A stretch of DNA of 64,000 nucleotides from Monarcha castaneiventris obscurior (GCA_026261815.1 JAMPIT010000575.1:42013501-42077500), one strand, 5' to 3'; positions 1 through 14,688 are shown, numbered from the stretch's first letter. Numbers and translations are program-made. The notes: generated by a model not told the origin, from the letters alone.

Positions 1-3000
1 GGTGAAAAAGCATTTATTGCACAAAACAAAAGGTGATATTTAACAAAGGGAACCCTTTTACATTTTTGTCTCTGTAGTCCTTCCTGGAAGATGATTTTGA
101 AGTGGGCCAAGGAAACAGCAATGACAACTAAACCATGAACTTGTAGGTGCACCTGCTCTAATCAGACAGTAGAGAAAAGGTAATTTAACCATACCCCATT
201 GGTTTTGCCAGCATGGTTCCAATGGGTCTAAAATAAGGGCTTTTAAATCTTATGTGCCTTCTAGTGTCATGAAGTTTCTAGGGCTCTCAAAGAAACAAAC
301 AAATCTTCATTTCTGCTGTTGTTAATGAAAATCTCTCCCAATTCCTTTATTTACATTTTCCAAATCCTCTTGTATGAGCTCTTCCTTTCTGTAAAACTTT
401 AGTTTGTATGTAGCAAGAAGATTATGATCATTCTCATTCAGTTTTATTCTGGCCTTGTAGGGCCCATTTTCAGTACAGAGCTCAGTTTTGAAATTTAAGT
501 AGTACTTCAAATTCAACCACTGTGCCACACTTTAATTTAGCTGTTAATGTCCTACAGAGAATGTCACTCCCCTATTAGAGATGGAGTAATTTTATGTTGT
601 TGCCTCAGATGCATTAACATTGCACAAGGCAGAAATACGATTTGATTGACAAGGAGATGTTTTAGCTGGAAAAGTCCTGAATGTAAACTTGACAAATGAA
701 CAAGCGCGGCATGGAGATCACAGGAGAAGAATAACTAGGGAATGGCATGAGATTTTTTACAAAATTGTTTTTCTGATAAAGTCACATTTCAAGCTGAATG
801 ATTAGCACTTACTCAGCAGATCACCATGCACTGACCTTGGTAGTCTCACCAGGGTCAGATTTGCATACATATTCACATGCATGAATAATTCCCAAATTTT
901 CCATTACATTAGGCACAAACAGGTTTGGGTTCTTTTTTTTCTATCATGCATGAATGTCTTCTACATCTTCTTTTTGAAATGAAGAAAGTGGGCTCACTCT
1001 TAGAATAATTTAGCACAGTGGTACACTTCCTCCTTACAGCTGTCTCCCTGAAAAGCCCACTTTCATATTAAACCTGTTTTTTGTAAAGTGATTTCCCCTT
1101 CCTCTATAGTCATTAAGTCAAACACTGACCATCCATGCTTGGGATGCGGTACCGCCTGCTTTTAAATCACTGATTGATACTGTGCAAGAGCTTTATGTGG
1201 CCTATCATGTTATCAGGTATTACCTGTTAATGCTAGTAGTGGTCCCAGAGCAGCAGTGGAGAAAAGCAGGATTTTTTCTGCAAAAACAAGGTGGGAGATA
1301 GGGAGTAATCTTTCTTCTGCTCAGAGTCGTCACTTAGCAACACATGGCAATACCATGTTCTTTAGCAAGTGGAATGTTCTATACACAGAACTCCTTGTTC
1401 TTCTATTGCCTTCTGTTAGTTTTTGTTTTCAAGGTGACTTAGCTCTTTAACATAGCCACATACTTGCTACTAGAGCTGCTCAGAAGATGGAAGTGCCATG
1501 TCTTGAAGGGTTTTTAAATTTTAAGATATAAATTTACTTTGGATCTAAATGAAACATAATCATCTGCAAATTATTTATGTAGAAAAAAATTGTTATATTA
1601 TGGTATTGTTATTTTTCATTTCATAGTAATGTTCTTAACCTCCAACATATCAATCTACAGATAAACCTGCATGGGATTTTGGTTCATTGGGTAGCTGGCT
1701 CAGAACATAGAGCATGCAACTGAGAAATTTCTGAAGAGTTAGGCAGATAGATCTAAATAATAGAGGAACTGATGTGTTTGGCTAATAAGATCCTTCAACT
1801 GTAGCTAGCCTTCCAGCACAGCAAAAACCTGAGAAGTATTTTGAATATTTGGAACTGGGTTGAGTTTTTTTGCGACACTGAAAACAGCAATATCTGAGAA
1901 AATAGCTCCATTCACTTATTTATATTAGAAGCTACAGCATTTCTTAAATAAAATCAATTTTTTAAGCAGTAAATTCACTACAGCCATATATAGAGGTATG
2001 TTGTAGTTTTCAGTGTATTTTGTATGTCCACATAGCAAAAGTATTTTTCTTGCATATTTTCAATTTGCTGAGTGTGTGATTCTGAATTTTTCCTGCCTTT
2101 GTCATTTTTGTAGGTCATGCTTTAACCTACATCTGTAATGTTTGCACAGCACAAGCAGTGCTTGCTGTACCTTGACTTATCACATTCACTTCCACCATTG
2201 CCAATACAATTGGACAAGAAATGGTTATAGCCTTTTGGAAGGTCACAAATGGTTCAAGGAGGAATTTCTTACCTATGTAACAGATGGGTCTTTTCTATAA
2301 TTTGGGTTCATATAATTTCATCTGATGCTATAGGACTCAGGTATGCCAGTGACATACCTCAGTGCAGCTACGTGCTATCTTGTTCACACCACCCACTCCA
2401 TATTTATAACTGAAACATTTAGTTTATGGAAAAGAATTGTAATACTCTCATGCAGTCATGTAGTTATCATCTGTTAAGAGAAAGGGAGCAATCTATGCAA
2501 ACTCTTTCAAGTTAGCCATATTCTCATGCTTCAGGAAAAGAGAAATCTTGTCATTCCAGTGCTTGCTTTTAAACTGTTGATTCCAAGGATAAAATGCATT
2601 CAAGGCTTTTATGAGCATTAAAGAAAGTGTGTGGGAGGGACCGAGGGAAGGAGGAGGTCATCCTCTTTGCCAAGTTATGAACATGAGAGAGATCTACAGT
2701 CCCAGCACAATACACCTCTGTGTGGAAGAAATGTTTACCTCCTATGGAGACAGCATCACAGCAACCACCAATAGCTGCACAGATCGCAGCTGGTAAATAT
2801 GTCCTCGAATGTTTAATTTTTGTTCCTGATAGAACATCTCATCAGCATTGCCTATAGTCCGGGAGAAACGCAGTGATAGCACCAAGAGGATTGTTGGCAG
2901 AAAGAGTAAAGATGAAAGACCAAAAAAAAAAAACGAAACTAAAGGAGGTGTTCAAGCCAGCAGCTGGAGCAATGCGGTCATGTTCTGATTTGCCTTTTGG

Positions 3001-3349
3001 GGATTAAAGTCTTGTCTTTCTAACTCAGAGTTTTGTATGTATCTTGAAGACTAATGGGTTTCATATCCTTTTAAGTTGGACAATTTCACAAACTCTGAAA
3101 TGTTGTCAGGTTAGGGAGGTCACACTTGCTATGAACTGTACTGCATTCAGCCTGTAGATATTTTGCTTAATGTTTACAAAAAAAAAAAGGCAGGATCCAG
3201 AAGTTAATTTCAAATATATAGGAGACAGTGATCACTGTATAATTGTACATTAAAATGTTTTCTGCTGCATAAAAGATTCAAAACACTGTGAGGATACACA
3301 ACTCCAGTTAATTAAATACATGTTTTTAAAAAATAAAGCGTGCAAAAAC
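1..3349. other. AT-rich noncoding stretch, no recognised feature
   Basis: I see no gene, RNA gene or recognisable transposon here. Open frames are short (up to about 68 codons) and lack splice or domain support. There are two A runs, A12 at 2922-2933 and A11 at 3178-3188. The base composition matches the rest of the window. Confidence 0.6.
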
Positions 3350-4340
3350 TCCCCACCTGGGCTAAATATGTTTTAGATGAGATAAATGTATCCAAGGGAG
3401 GAAGTCCTGCTTGACCTTAGGGCCATAAAGAAGCTAGACAATGTAATACCTGAATCACTAGCAATTATGTTTAAGAATTGTGAAAAACTGAATACCAAAC
3501 ATATTATTTATCCTTGTAAGGGAGAGTATGGAGGACATGGAAAATTATAGCTCACAGCACTTAAATTTAATCCCTGCAACAAATCATTAGGCAATCAGTT
3601 TAAGTATCTAGAAGGTAAGACAGTGATAAAAACTATCTAACATTAATTCTTCCAGAGTAAATCAAGCCAAACAAGCTTTGGAAAAGGTGGTAAATACAAG
3701 ATACTTTGACTTCAGCACAGTTCTTGGCACTGTCTCAAATGGTATTCTGTGATTACGTGATTCTCAGAAGCATACTGAGAAAGTGAGGTGAAGATGAAAT
3801 CTTCATCAGATAGGAGTGCAATTGGCTAGAAAAAAACCACAGATAACATGTACTTATCACCAATGTTTCAAGGCATCTTAAAAGCTCTAGAGGGACTCTT
3901 TGGAGCTCAGTTATATTTGATATTTTCTACAGTAACAGAAAATGGTGTAAAGGTTTAATTTGTGCTGTTTGCAGCTGATATCACATAGGTACAAAAAGGA
4001 CTAGCAAACCCTTTAGATGGAGATCAGGATGAGAATAAAAAGTCAGCTTTTGAAATACACCCAAAGTTATGAAATCAGACAAGTCTTAAACACAAAACTA
4101 TGGTTAATGAAAAATGGTATGAGATGAATACAAGTTCATAAAAGCAAATACTATTTTTGCCTCTACTTTTCTGGTATGCTCTGTGTAAACAAAATGAGGC
4201 AGCCAATCTGTTTTCTTTTTACTACTCCTGAAGTCTTACTTGGAACACTACACTAAGACAAAGACATTACCAAACTAGGAGAATATCTAGAAAACAGTGA
4301 GTAGAATGTTGAGGCATGCAAAAAAACCCCTGAAAAACCA
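3350..4340 (+). mobile_element. Ancient degenerate CR1 LINE, reverse-transcriptase region
   Basis: This stretch follows the coding order of the CR1 reverse transcriptase on the + strand but is riddled with indels and stops. From memory of CR1 consensus sequence, the recognisable segments in order are: a 'ccataaagaagctaga..atgtaatacctgaa.cactagcaatta' block near 3422-3468, a 'gaaaattatag' block near 3540, a block encoding the equivalent of 'YFDFS.A...TVS' near 3705-3740, an 'aattggctagaaaa' block near 3820, a 'tatttgatattttc' block near 3913, and 'tttgcagctgatatcaca' near 3969, which corresponds to the FADDT catalytic motif. The fragment probably extends through 4330, where a 'gacattaccaaactaggagaat' block resembles the region after the catalytic core. 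It encodes no protein now. The decay suggests an old sauropsid CR1 subfamily. The start is better supported than the end. Confidence 0.75.
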
Positions 4341-5806
4341 CACAGTCACTGCATGCGATTTTGATCTGCACAAAACAGGGTGCAAATGTGCCAGATATGG
4401 TAATTATGAGAAACTTTGCAGGTCACTGTTAGATCACTGGGTATTGTAGCCCTAATATTTAGGACCATAGTGGGGACACTATTATCTTGAGCTCAGCATC
4501 TTGCAGGGGATGTTGGGTCTAAGGGACGTCAAACTTCATTCTGATTGCTATGGGCTACATCACAATGTGCGTGGTGTAGTCAACTGAGTCAACATTCAGG
4601 GTGGGGTGAAAAATGGTGAGACCTGTACGTTGTGATAGTCATTATATCATAAAATCACCTGAATGATTCTTGGTGATAAAAGAACCAATTTTCTTTTCAA
4701 AGGAGTGAACAAAAAAGAATATAAAATCCAATTCCAAAGCTCAGGTCCATATATATGTTTTTAAAGTGCTTAATTCCCAATAAATCAGTTGTAATTAAAT
4801 TTTAATTGAGGTGAAGAAATTGAATAAATCTACGGCTTCTGGGATTTAATTATTTCAGATGAACAATGAAGACACTGGACTGTTCTCTTAGATATGTATT
4901 TTAGTGTGCAAATTTTGAGAAAAGCAAAAGATTTTTGTGAGTCTTGGTGTGATTCTGATCTTCCCTTTAGCTTTGGTTCTTCAAAATCTCCCAAGCCAGG
5001 CTTTTTTTTTTTAATAGGCAACATCACCAAAGTTTTGATTAGTGATGATGCATCATTCTCTGTTGTCTTAGATACACAAAAATGACAAGAAGTGATAGAT
5101 GGGATTGAAATTGTTGAATTTTCAGCTCTCTGGGAACTATTTAGCAGAGCCATACTTATTCTTCCCTTCCTTATCCCTACTGTCAGTTTATGACCTTCCC
5201 AATCTGACACACCTGCTCAGGTTCTACTTGTCTCCTCTTGGGTGATATTTTAGCATGGGGAGAAATGAGGTGCCTCCTCGCTCAGAAAATGGTGTCAGTG
5301 GTACCTCTAGTCCCACCTCTCAACTGTTTTAGAGACAGCTTTATTTGCAGTTTGCTTCTGTTTCTAATACATTGGGGATCTCTCTTACAGCCCAGACACC
5401 CATTCAACAGCAACAAGGATATACCCACTTCTAACCTGATAAATCTGCATTTGCCTCCTCTGTGGGAAGCCCCAGTCTGTACTCACCATTGCAGTCATGA
5501 ATGAGAGAGACAGTTCCAGTCACAAAATATATCATTACTTTGTTTCTACAGCAGATCAGAAAATCTCAACAAGAGCTGCTTCTATCAGAAGGTATATGAG
5601 TTTTGCTCATATCTCATCAAATCCTTTCTTTGCTGTCCCGCTATGTTCCCATGTATCACATGCTTGTCCTCTTTTCTAAACCAAAAGAAAGAGGAAACTT
5701 TCAGAGTCGCTATTCTTTTCATTTTTCTCTCTCAAGGAAGTATAATGGCATCAGGGTTGTACTAATACAACTTCTTAACAGCTTCTTAAAACTCCATTTG
5801 AAAATC

Positions 5807-5821
5807 TTTTTTTTTTTTTTT
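5807..5821. repeat. Poly-T run (T15)
   Basis: Fifteen consecutive T in AT-rich flanks. On the minus strand it is an A tract. No retroposed sequence can be recognised next to it, so it is called only as a mononucleotide repeat. Confidence 0.9.
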
Positions 5822-7331
5822 AGCTATCCATACCTATCAATTCCATGTCCACATCTGGAGTGCTGGCAGGACTAGTAGTTATTCATCCATTATCTTGCCT
5901 ATAGTACATTAAAATGCAGTACTTTGCAGACTGTATAACAACTTGCTAGTTCATGATAATGTTTTTATTTATTAACGCATGGACAAAAATAAGTGTTTTT
6001 AATTTAAGAACAGAAAACCAAGGATGTTTCACAACCTGAGCCAAGTTACGCATTTATAGAAATTAAATGAACATTCTTTTTTTCTCTCAACCTCCTCTGG
6101 TAACCTGTGATGATTAGAAACATATATGGTTTATTTCAAAAAGTCTTATGACCTGAAGCTGGCAAGTAAGAGATTCAGAATTATGGATAATTCAGCATTA
6201 GCTATGGAGGCAAAGTAAAGGTGCCAAAATGATTTAAGTAGTTGTTTTATGTTAAGGCTTTCAGTTTAATACAATATAACATCCACTGGCCATCTCCTTT
6301 GGACTATGGGTTCCTGAGTCGACTTCAACTATACCTGGATCTTACACGGACTTACATATGTGCAATAACTTCCTGCTTAAGGTAACTTCAATAATTTCAC
6401 TGGGAATACTCATATGAACAAAATTAAGCACATACCCGAGTGTCCTAGGGAATCCTAAGCAGGAAATGTAAGATTTACCTTCCTAATAGGAATATTAATA
6501 TTGCTATGTTACATTTACCACACTATATGCTACCTCAATTTAACAAAATAAAACGCAATATGTTATAAGGTTAGAAGAAAAGTGAGCAGAGTACACTTCA
6601 CAGCTAATAGTTTTTCAATGTTATTCCAGGTATTCAATGCAGGTTTTCTTAAGGGATTCTCAAGAATTTTGCTGTGTGCATTTCAATGAAACATTTTTTT
6701 TCTTTCTTATGCAAACATTCCAAGTGCCAACAGCTTGTGTCAGTTTTGTTAAGCTGCACAGGGGGATTGAGAAGTGATGTTGCAAAATTGTGGAGTGTTC
6801 CATAAAATTTCATGACATTCACAGTAAAAACAATAGAGTATGCAAAGGTGATGCTCTGATGATACGTCTGTGGGAGACAAAATGGAGACAAATAATAGTA
6901 ATATGATTGAGGGGAAAAAATTAGACACCTTTAAGTATAGGAATCATGTAAATAGAACAAAATATATCAGCCCAAAGTATAAGCTTTATGTACATACATA
7001 CCCAAAACTTTGGGCTATAAATTGAGAATTCTGTTCTGGAATTTGCGGAGGAAAAAACTACATTAGCAATCACAAGACCAAAGCATCCATTTGGCACTGA
7101 ATAAAAAAGACTGCAGGATGCATCGGTTGGGACATTTGTATTTGAGATATAAAAATAGTCACGTCACAGTGGTAGTACATCCTTAGGAATATCATGTGAA
7201 ATTTTAGTCATTCTGTTCAGGAAGAAAAAAAATTCAGACTGGGAGAGCTGTATGAGAGAATTGTCGAAATTATCAAGGGAACAGAGCTTTTTTCATATAA
7301 GGACTAAAATAGTCTGATTCATGTGGTTTTC

Positions 7332-7374
7332 AAAAAATAAAAAAGTAAAAAAAGAAAGAAGAAAAAAAGAAAAC
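7332..7374. repeat. A-rich purine tract
   Basis: Forty-three bases made almost only of A with scattered G and single T bases, a low-complexity A/G tract. No adjacent retroposon 3' end is visible. Confidence 0.8.
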
Positions 7375-7617
7375 AGGGAAATAAACTCATTCTTATAAAT
7401 GTATAACACGCTGGCAAGGGAAAGAGTTATATAAGCTCTACAATAATTTAAAACAAATGGCATTGATTTGGACTGGGAATCAATAAAGTAGAAGACTGAA
7501 ATTACATGTGCATAGGTATCAAAAGACAGAAACTTTAAATAGAAAGTGAATACTTCTGGAAACCAAAATCCTGGTATTTCAGCAATGTATAATAACAGCT
7601 ATTCTGGAAAAGATCAC

Positions 7618-7637
7618 GTATTTCAGTGTATTTCAGT
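7618..7637. repeat. Two-copy 10-bp tandem repeat
   Basis: The unit gtatttcagt occurs twice without interruption. It looks like a small slippage duplication and has no visible functional context. Confidence 0.85.
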
Positions 7638-10600
7638 AAGAGGATTCAACATTTTGACAAAAGGTAGTGATTGTAGTTGGACATAACTTCTGTAGTCCTT
7701 AAAAAGATGAGATGGTAAGCCAATACTTATGCAACAGGAGGAAGCAGTTTTCATAACATTTGTTTCCTGTATCCCCAGCCAGAATTAAGTTTCAGCCATT
7801 TTCTTACTGAGAATTCCTCTGTGGTTAGGATCCTTCTCCAAAAAAAATTTCCTGTAACAGAAATATAGAATTTTGATATATATGAGCCCATGAATAAAAG
7901 ACTTTTAGCTGAAAAGACTGAATGCCAAAGAAAGTTTTTGATATCATTGTTGAAAATGAAATATTTTTTAATAACAAAATGTCCTTAAAAGTTCCTCATA
8001 ATCAATCTAGATAAACTACTTGAAAACAATTTATATATACCAGAACTTAAATGTAAGGGCTCTTATACCAAGTTTACTCTAGCGTAATTCCACTGACTTC
8101 ATCAATATACATCACAAAAATATTTGGTGTGGCTCAGAATTAAGCCTATTCTAGGCTTAATTTTGAAAGAAGGCTGAGCTTGTGCAGGGAAATATCAATA
8201 TAGTAGGTTATGCAGGAAGTGATCTTCTGTGGATTCAATTTAAGTTTCACATCTGCTTCACCACAAGTGTGTGAATGGATATTTTCTAATTTCCAAAGCT
8301 CCATATAGCTTAAGAATCTCTATTATAATGGGGTTGGTGTTTTGATTTTTCTGTTGTAATAGATCATTAACATTTTAACATCTTGTTTTACAAATCCCCA
8401 GTTTTTACAACATTGGGAAAATATTTGAAAATATGTCCAGCTGCATTTACTTCACATCTCCTTTTTGCATCTCGAATTGATTGTCTATGTAACTTCCATA
8501 ATACAAATGAAAGCACAAAAATATTACAATTTGCTAAGTAGGAATTTCAATGGAGAAAGAACAATTTCAATGAAAAAAGCAAAGAAAGCAAGGCTTATGA
8601 TATTTTTACTGTATCCTAAACCCCAAATCTAGGAAAACCAGTTCCTTTCTAAAAACAAAAGAGATGTTATGTAACATGCCATATACATGGAGATAAGAGA
8701 GGAATTATACCTCTGAGTTAAAGAAAGCATTTTTTTCTTCAGTTTATATATAATAACAGTATTTAAATAAAATACCATCAATAATGTTTTCAAAACAGGT
8801 CCGGTTCTCCAAACCTTTGACTATTGCCCCAGCCTGACACACATTCCTGCTCCCTGCAAAGGTCTATGCTGCGCTACGCAGCCACGTCCTCCCCTCCTCT
8901 AGAGGTCAGTGTTAGATGAGTTTGCTCAGTAGTGCCCTTCCCAGAACAGCCCCAGACCTGCTTTTCTCTCTGCAATTGAGTCGCCTCAAAAGCCTTGGCT
9001 TCAGTAGGAGTTAAAAATTTTATATGAGGTGCTCAGCACAGTCTGATATGCAAACCCTGAATGGAAAGAAGGTGCCAAAAATCAAAATAAACTTCAGAGA
9101 AGGGAAAAAAAAGGCTTTTAGAACATATCTATGTTCAGCTCCCGAGGTTCAGGGACGATTTAGAGCAACATGCAACATGCAGCAATTAATTTGCTTTGTT
9201 TTGATGGCTATATGCCCACAGTATAAATTCTGAAAATTATTAAAGAAAAATAAGGAAGTGTTTGACTAGTAGTGTGTCAGATTCAAGAGGAATTTGAGCC
9301 TGCATTCTCTGAGCATATTCTGAATCCCTCGTTATTTCATTATCTAAAATTGCAATGGTCATATTTCTTGCCTAGCCCCATTCAGGCTCTCTGAAAAAAC
9401 TGAATTTCATCCATTAAGCAGATTGAGGATGTTCCTATTATATTGTTAGTGTCATTGTCAGCAATGATTTATGTTTTAAGAGAATGTGGACAAATGTACT
9501 CAGATTCATATGTGGTGGTATTGTCCAGAAACTGGCTGTCATTGGTGGAAAAATATATAATTTCATTTTAAATAAGTTGCCTACTATCCTCTACTTTAGC
9601 TTTATTAAGAGCCGATAATTACTCTGCTAGCCTAGCTCAGTATGTATTATTTCATCTTTTGTTATTAACTACTGGAATTACTATCCCTGCAGTTTGGAAA
9701 GAGCTCAATATTCTTTCATTTGACAGATGGCTTACCAAAATCTGGGTAAATCTTAGCCATGAGGAAAAAAGCCTCCAAAACATTAGCCCCAGGAACAATT
9801 CATAGTGCAGATATATGAATATATGAGTATATGGTATTATGCTGCAGCTAGCTACAGAAGAGAAAGTCAGGGTTTTTTGTAATGCTCTTCTCATTATGCT
9901 CTCAAATGATATGGATCCACTAGGATGTAAATACTTTTCCAAATTAGAGGCAACCTTCTATGTTCTTTGGGAGGTGTAGCTTCCAATTTACTTCCAAGCA
10001 AGTGGACTTGAAAAAAGACCTTTCAATTCTCATTCAGAAAGTCTGACCTTATTCTGAAATTCTCAATGCCAGTGTAGCCTTCTGCTCATTCAGGCAACTT
10101 TTTAGGACTTGGACCTCTATATTTTTTTCCATTAGGCTAAGGCTTACAGGAAGAAATAATTTACTTTAGTTGAAATGCAGGATAGGTGGAAAACATGAAT
10201 AAACTTTTCAACACATCTAAAATAGAAACTGGAAGCATCAAGACACTTGGAAGCTGAAAACAACTGCTCTCATTTTAACTTACAGTACTGAAATAATAGA
10301 GGAGAAGGGAGCAGTTGTGAAACAGTGGAAGAAAGCAGCGTGTTTTCAGAGGTGAGGTGGTAAGTCATTAGCATTTTCCGTATGTGTGGGTAGTTATGGC
10401 TTAAAGAAAATTGAGGAGCTAGCTGAAGATCTGGGATTTTTATAACCAGTAGTTTCAATTATTCCTGAGGGTCAGGTCCAAGCCATCTTGATCAACATAA
10501 GTAGCCTTCCCCAAAAAGTGTCATACTGACTTGAGTTGACCAGCTTGAAAACCAAGATGTTTATGATTATTTTCCTTTCCCTCTTTTTTCAATATTCCAT

Positions 10601-13600
10601 TGCATTCAGTGAGACCTTTGATGATGAAAGAAAGATTTTAATTTGAAAAGGAATGAACATACATGTTATTGCTCTCTAATAATTGCTGTGGAATTCATTC
10701 TCAAATGTAGCACAGAAAATTCTTTCAAAAGTATTTGCTATTTTGGACAAAATTACCCTAATTAGTAAAATAGTTTGCTTTTTGTCAAAAAGGCTCAGTG
10801 CCAGCGATGCATGAGAGCAAGAAAATATTACAATCCTTGTGATAAGATGAGATAAATATGATTTGCTGGATATTGAATGATTTGAAACATACCATAGCAT
10901 TGACTGATTAGGGAAAAGATGAGAAAATAAGTGATGCAACTTTTTCTTAACTCTTTAGCTTTTCAGAAAGCTAAACCACTGTGATGTTATGTAAATATAG
11001 TATGGCTAGCCTGAAGCTGAGAAATACAGCTAATTATGTGCTTTTCTAAGACAAGCCATGCTAATTTGTTCTAATGTTTACATTTCCATTTTAATGAGAT
11101 TTCCAAGCTTCCACAAAGTTTGTAGTTTTGTTCTAAACCTAACAAAAAGCATTTATGGTGAAGTTTGGCTTGTAACAAATGTAGACCTCTATGACCCTGT
11201 GATTTTAACTGCAGCTTTTGTACAGGGTGTCTTTTGCAAGAATGATACCTGGAGACATAAGGAGCACTTCATAAAGCAGCTCAGTGACATCTGCTCAATA
11301 GGACTCTGATGACTGACTGAACATACCACTCCTGCACTGAAGGGAATGTGTGAGTGTCTGGATACACAAAGAGGAGGAAGCCAACAGTTATTAAACAGGC
11401 AGATCAACTACCCTTTCTATGTATTTGTAGATTTGTGTGGATTACTCTTCCTTGTTCCTTCATGATTAATTGATGAAAAATATGCTTTACCTTGGGAATT
11501 ACTAAATTGAAATTCAAGTGCAGGAATGCAAATCATGAAGATATAAACTCTCAGGCATGTCTCAAAGATTTCTGTGCCTGAGTGAGTCTTAAACATGAAC
11601 TGATTGACCAAATAACATCTACTACTTCGTACTATTGAAAACGAAACCAAATAATACATAAGTTGAATCCTCCTTGAAATTCAGTCAACCACTAGATTCC
11701 ATGTTTGAGGGTAAAGGAGAATCACACCTGAATTGTAGCACGGAAGAATGAGAATCCCATCAGACAGGCTGGGCTAGTTGATAACAATACGCTTATACCA
11801 AGAAATAGTTTCTTTGAGGGAAAGAAATGTCTTCTTTAAGGGATGCTGATTGCTAACTGGAGGTAAAGCATTTTATAAAATATAAAATTGATAAGCCAAA
11901 AGGTAACAATAAAGGGGGGCTGGGGGACTAGCATGATTGCCAAAGAAAAATCAGTACTTTATTTCATTGGCAACTCTTCATTCAGTTCTTTTGATTAGCT
12001 TGGACACATCTTTTATTACTTTGTGTGTCACTTGTCATCCCTTGGAAAAAAGGAAAGTGTCACTCATAAAGTCAAGAAGTAAAGCCTACTAACGTAATAC
12101 TTTTTTCTTCCATAAAAAAGATGGTAATGAAAGCAGAAAACCAACCATTTCTCTTGGTGATTATTACCAGAATATGGGAAGGGAATTGAGTATTATATTT
12201 TTGCATATTTAGCAGTTAACCTGATCTTCTTCATCAGGAGGTACAGAACATTTATGTATCTGAAGCTGTACACTTGAGTAATTATCTAATAGCCATAAAC
12301 AATGGTTCAGCCAAGTGGTAATTATCTGTACAACAAATTATTTTTAGGAGACTGAATGTTCTCTGTATTAGACAGTTAAATGTCTTCAATTATGCCCATG
12401 ATAAGGTTTGATGAAAATAAACTTTTATGGGATTTTTTGCACATCTAACTTTGCCTGGCATTATTAGTATGACTTTTGGATTTATCATTAATTTTTCCGG
12501 CATTCAGAAATGTTCCCTATCATATGCTTGCTGTTCCCCCATGTTTATGCTTGGACACACACATGCATGTTATTTGGGTCCCTTAACTATCCACCTCTTT
12601 GCAGTAAAGAGGCAAAATACACAGAAAAAGCAAGTTATATGAGAAAAACAGTATTCAACCCTTCATTTTACTTCTCAGTTCTTGACAATGTTACTAGAGA
12701 TCAAGCCTCTCATGGACAGGAGACACTGTAAAAATAAAGGGCAAAAGAAAGAATTCTTCAGTGCATACAGTTCTGTTTGGTTCCATCTACATCAGTAGAG
12801 GCATTGTGGTTTTACATCAAAGTTCAAAAGCAACTGTTCTGGGGACCCTGCAATGTCAGTCATAATGATACGTTTGCAAATGACGTTATTGAACAGGTTA
12901 CAGATTGAAAAAAATAATAATAATGTAGCGTTTTATGTTGTCCCTCCTATTACACACACCTGTCAATATCCATAAATAGCTGTAGTAAGTGGCATTTAAA
13001 TGAATTTTTACAAATAAATACTTGATAAGAGCCCTAGGTATCTGGCCTGCCTACCAGGCCATCATTAAGGACAACCTCTGAATAGCAGACAATGCAAACT
13101 GCTCAATGTTTTCTTTAATGTTAATGTAATAGTGATCACAGGACCACAGTTACAATTCATGTGCTAAAAAACCATTTAATTTATCTTTGGAAACACCACT
13201 TAATTTTCTCTTTAAATACTCCATTTGTGGATTGACTTCTAAAAGCTGTTGAATCCTCACATATATGTGTTTCTCCTTGGAATTTAGTCTACATACTGGT
13301 GTACTTTTTTGGGATCCTGTCATTCTGCTGGAATGAGGTATCAACTGGGCAACTGGGTTATTGTTAGCTGTTTATTACAGCTCCCAGACCAGACACTACC
13401 ATCCCCTCTGATCCACAGATGTTTGATTGTGTGAGTGCTCCCTACATCACTCTGTCTAAAATAAAAGAGAATAAATTTAGTGGTTTATAGGCAAGCCTTT
13501 TGCACTTTGTAAAGATGCACACAGTTCCTTCTCTGGCCCAGGAGAAAAGCAATAAGGCATGATGTGATAAGAATAGACACCTTTTCATTCAAAAGTGAGT

Positions 13601-14537
13601 GGCTTTATCCAGAGTGCCTCCAGAATTATCCCTGTCCCAATTACTGCTCCCTGAACCCTACGTGAGTGCTCTCCATGGTGATCTGATGTCTTCTAAAAAC
13701 ACGGCAGAGAGAATGTTAGCAATAAATTAGTGTACGCAGTCCCAGGACAGTGCTTATAGACCTGAGCTCTGGCCCTATTTGATTTACTAATCCCACAAAA
13801 CAAGTTAACTGAAGCTGAGAGCCAGTTCCAGTGCCTGGTCTACTCTGGGGGCAAATGGGTTGGGTGGAGCAGAAAGTTCCTCCTTTTTTAGAGAACACTC
13901 CTTTCCCTCACCTGGATTCAAATCCCAGATCCTCGCCTCTTCCCATTTTCCCTTTACTGCCAAGAATACAGAGGATGGCTGCCTGCTGCTGCCCCAGATA
14001 TCTGAAGCAAGCCAAACTGCTGTACCTGCAAATGTCATTCCCACTGAAAATCAATCCACATAGATGTTAGTAAGATTTTATATAAAGATATCTCTTTGTT
14101 TTGAACTAAATTATTTGAAGATTTAGGAAAAAATACATTGCTGCACTATAAAAAAAAAAAGGAAAACGATAACTAGCACCAAGGGGTGGAAAAAGAACTA
14201 TTACATTTTCTCAATAAAGTATACATAATAAGGAAAAAGTCTGAAATAAAGCTGCCTGTGATTTTATTTTTTGTGTTTTATTACAGGAATAACAAGAAAT
14301 ATAGAAATATTTCTAATTTCATTACATAGAGTGTTCCAAGGATGTGAAAGAGCATGCGTATAACAGTGTTACTTCAGCTGACATATCACCTCAGTTCAAG
14401 AGCAAAGCAAAGCATTAGTACAGCAGCTTAAATGACAAATGCATATTAAACTGTGTGCAGGAAGGTTTCATGTTTTTCTCAACTTTGGCAAAACAATTTC
14501 ATGTTTGATTTGGACACTTGAAACTTGGTTTTGGAAG

Positions 14538-14589
14538 TAGCTAAAAGTCTTATCTTAGCTAAAAGTCAACCTCTCTTTTAGAGAGGTTG
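14538..14589. repeat. 12-bp direct repeat followed by a 9-bp hairpin
   Basis: The 12-mer tagctaaaagtc occurs at 14538-14549 and again at 14556-14567. The second copy runs into a perfect inverted repeat, caacctctc at 14567-14575 and gagaggttg at 14581-14589, with a five-base loop. A stem this short is expected by chance several times in 64 kb. No T run follows that would make it a terminator. Confidence 0.7.
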
Positions 14590-14688
14590 GTATGTGTGAA
14601 TTTTAGTCCTGTTTGTTCCTACTTTAAAAATGCAGGAATTAAAACCTGAAGTAATGTTCAGGGAAAGTGTATAAATGACACTGTCATT

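Larger units (their letters stand above)
4341..14688. other. Long noncoding stretch without recognised genes or transposons
   Basis: About 10 kb holds only AT-rich DNA with simple repeats. Slightly GC-richer pockets at 8800-9000 and 13800-14050 were read on both strands without finding a family match. Open frames such as 4830-5210 (-) and 9652-9942 (-) look like chance: no start context, no domain, no splice partner. Homopolymer runs include T15 at 5807-5821 and A11 at 14150-14160. Confidence 0.55.

Noticed and set aside
4894..5210. Frames on both strands near 4.8-5.2 kb (126 codons on -, 63 on +)
   Set aside because: They mirror each other in a stop-poor patch, with no domain or splice support.
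13911..13930. tRNA T-loop-like 'ggattcaaatccc' sequence
   Set aside because: The T stem has a mismatch, and no D arm, anticodon arm or acceptor stem can be placed around it on either strand.
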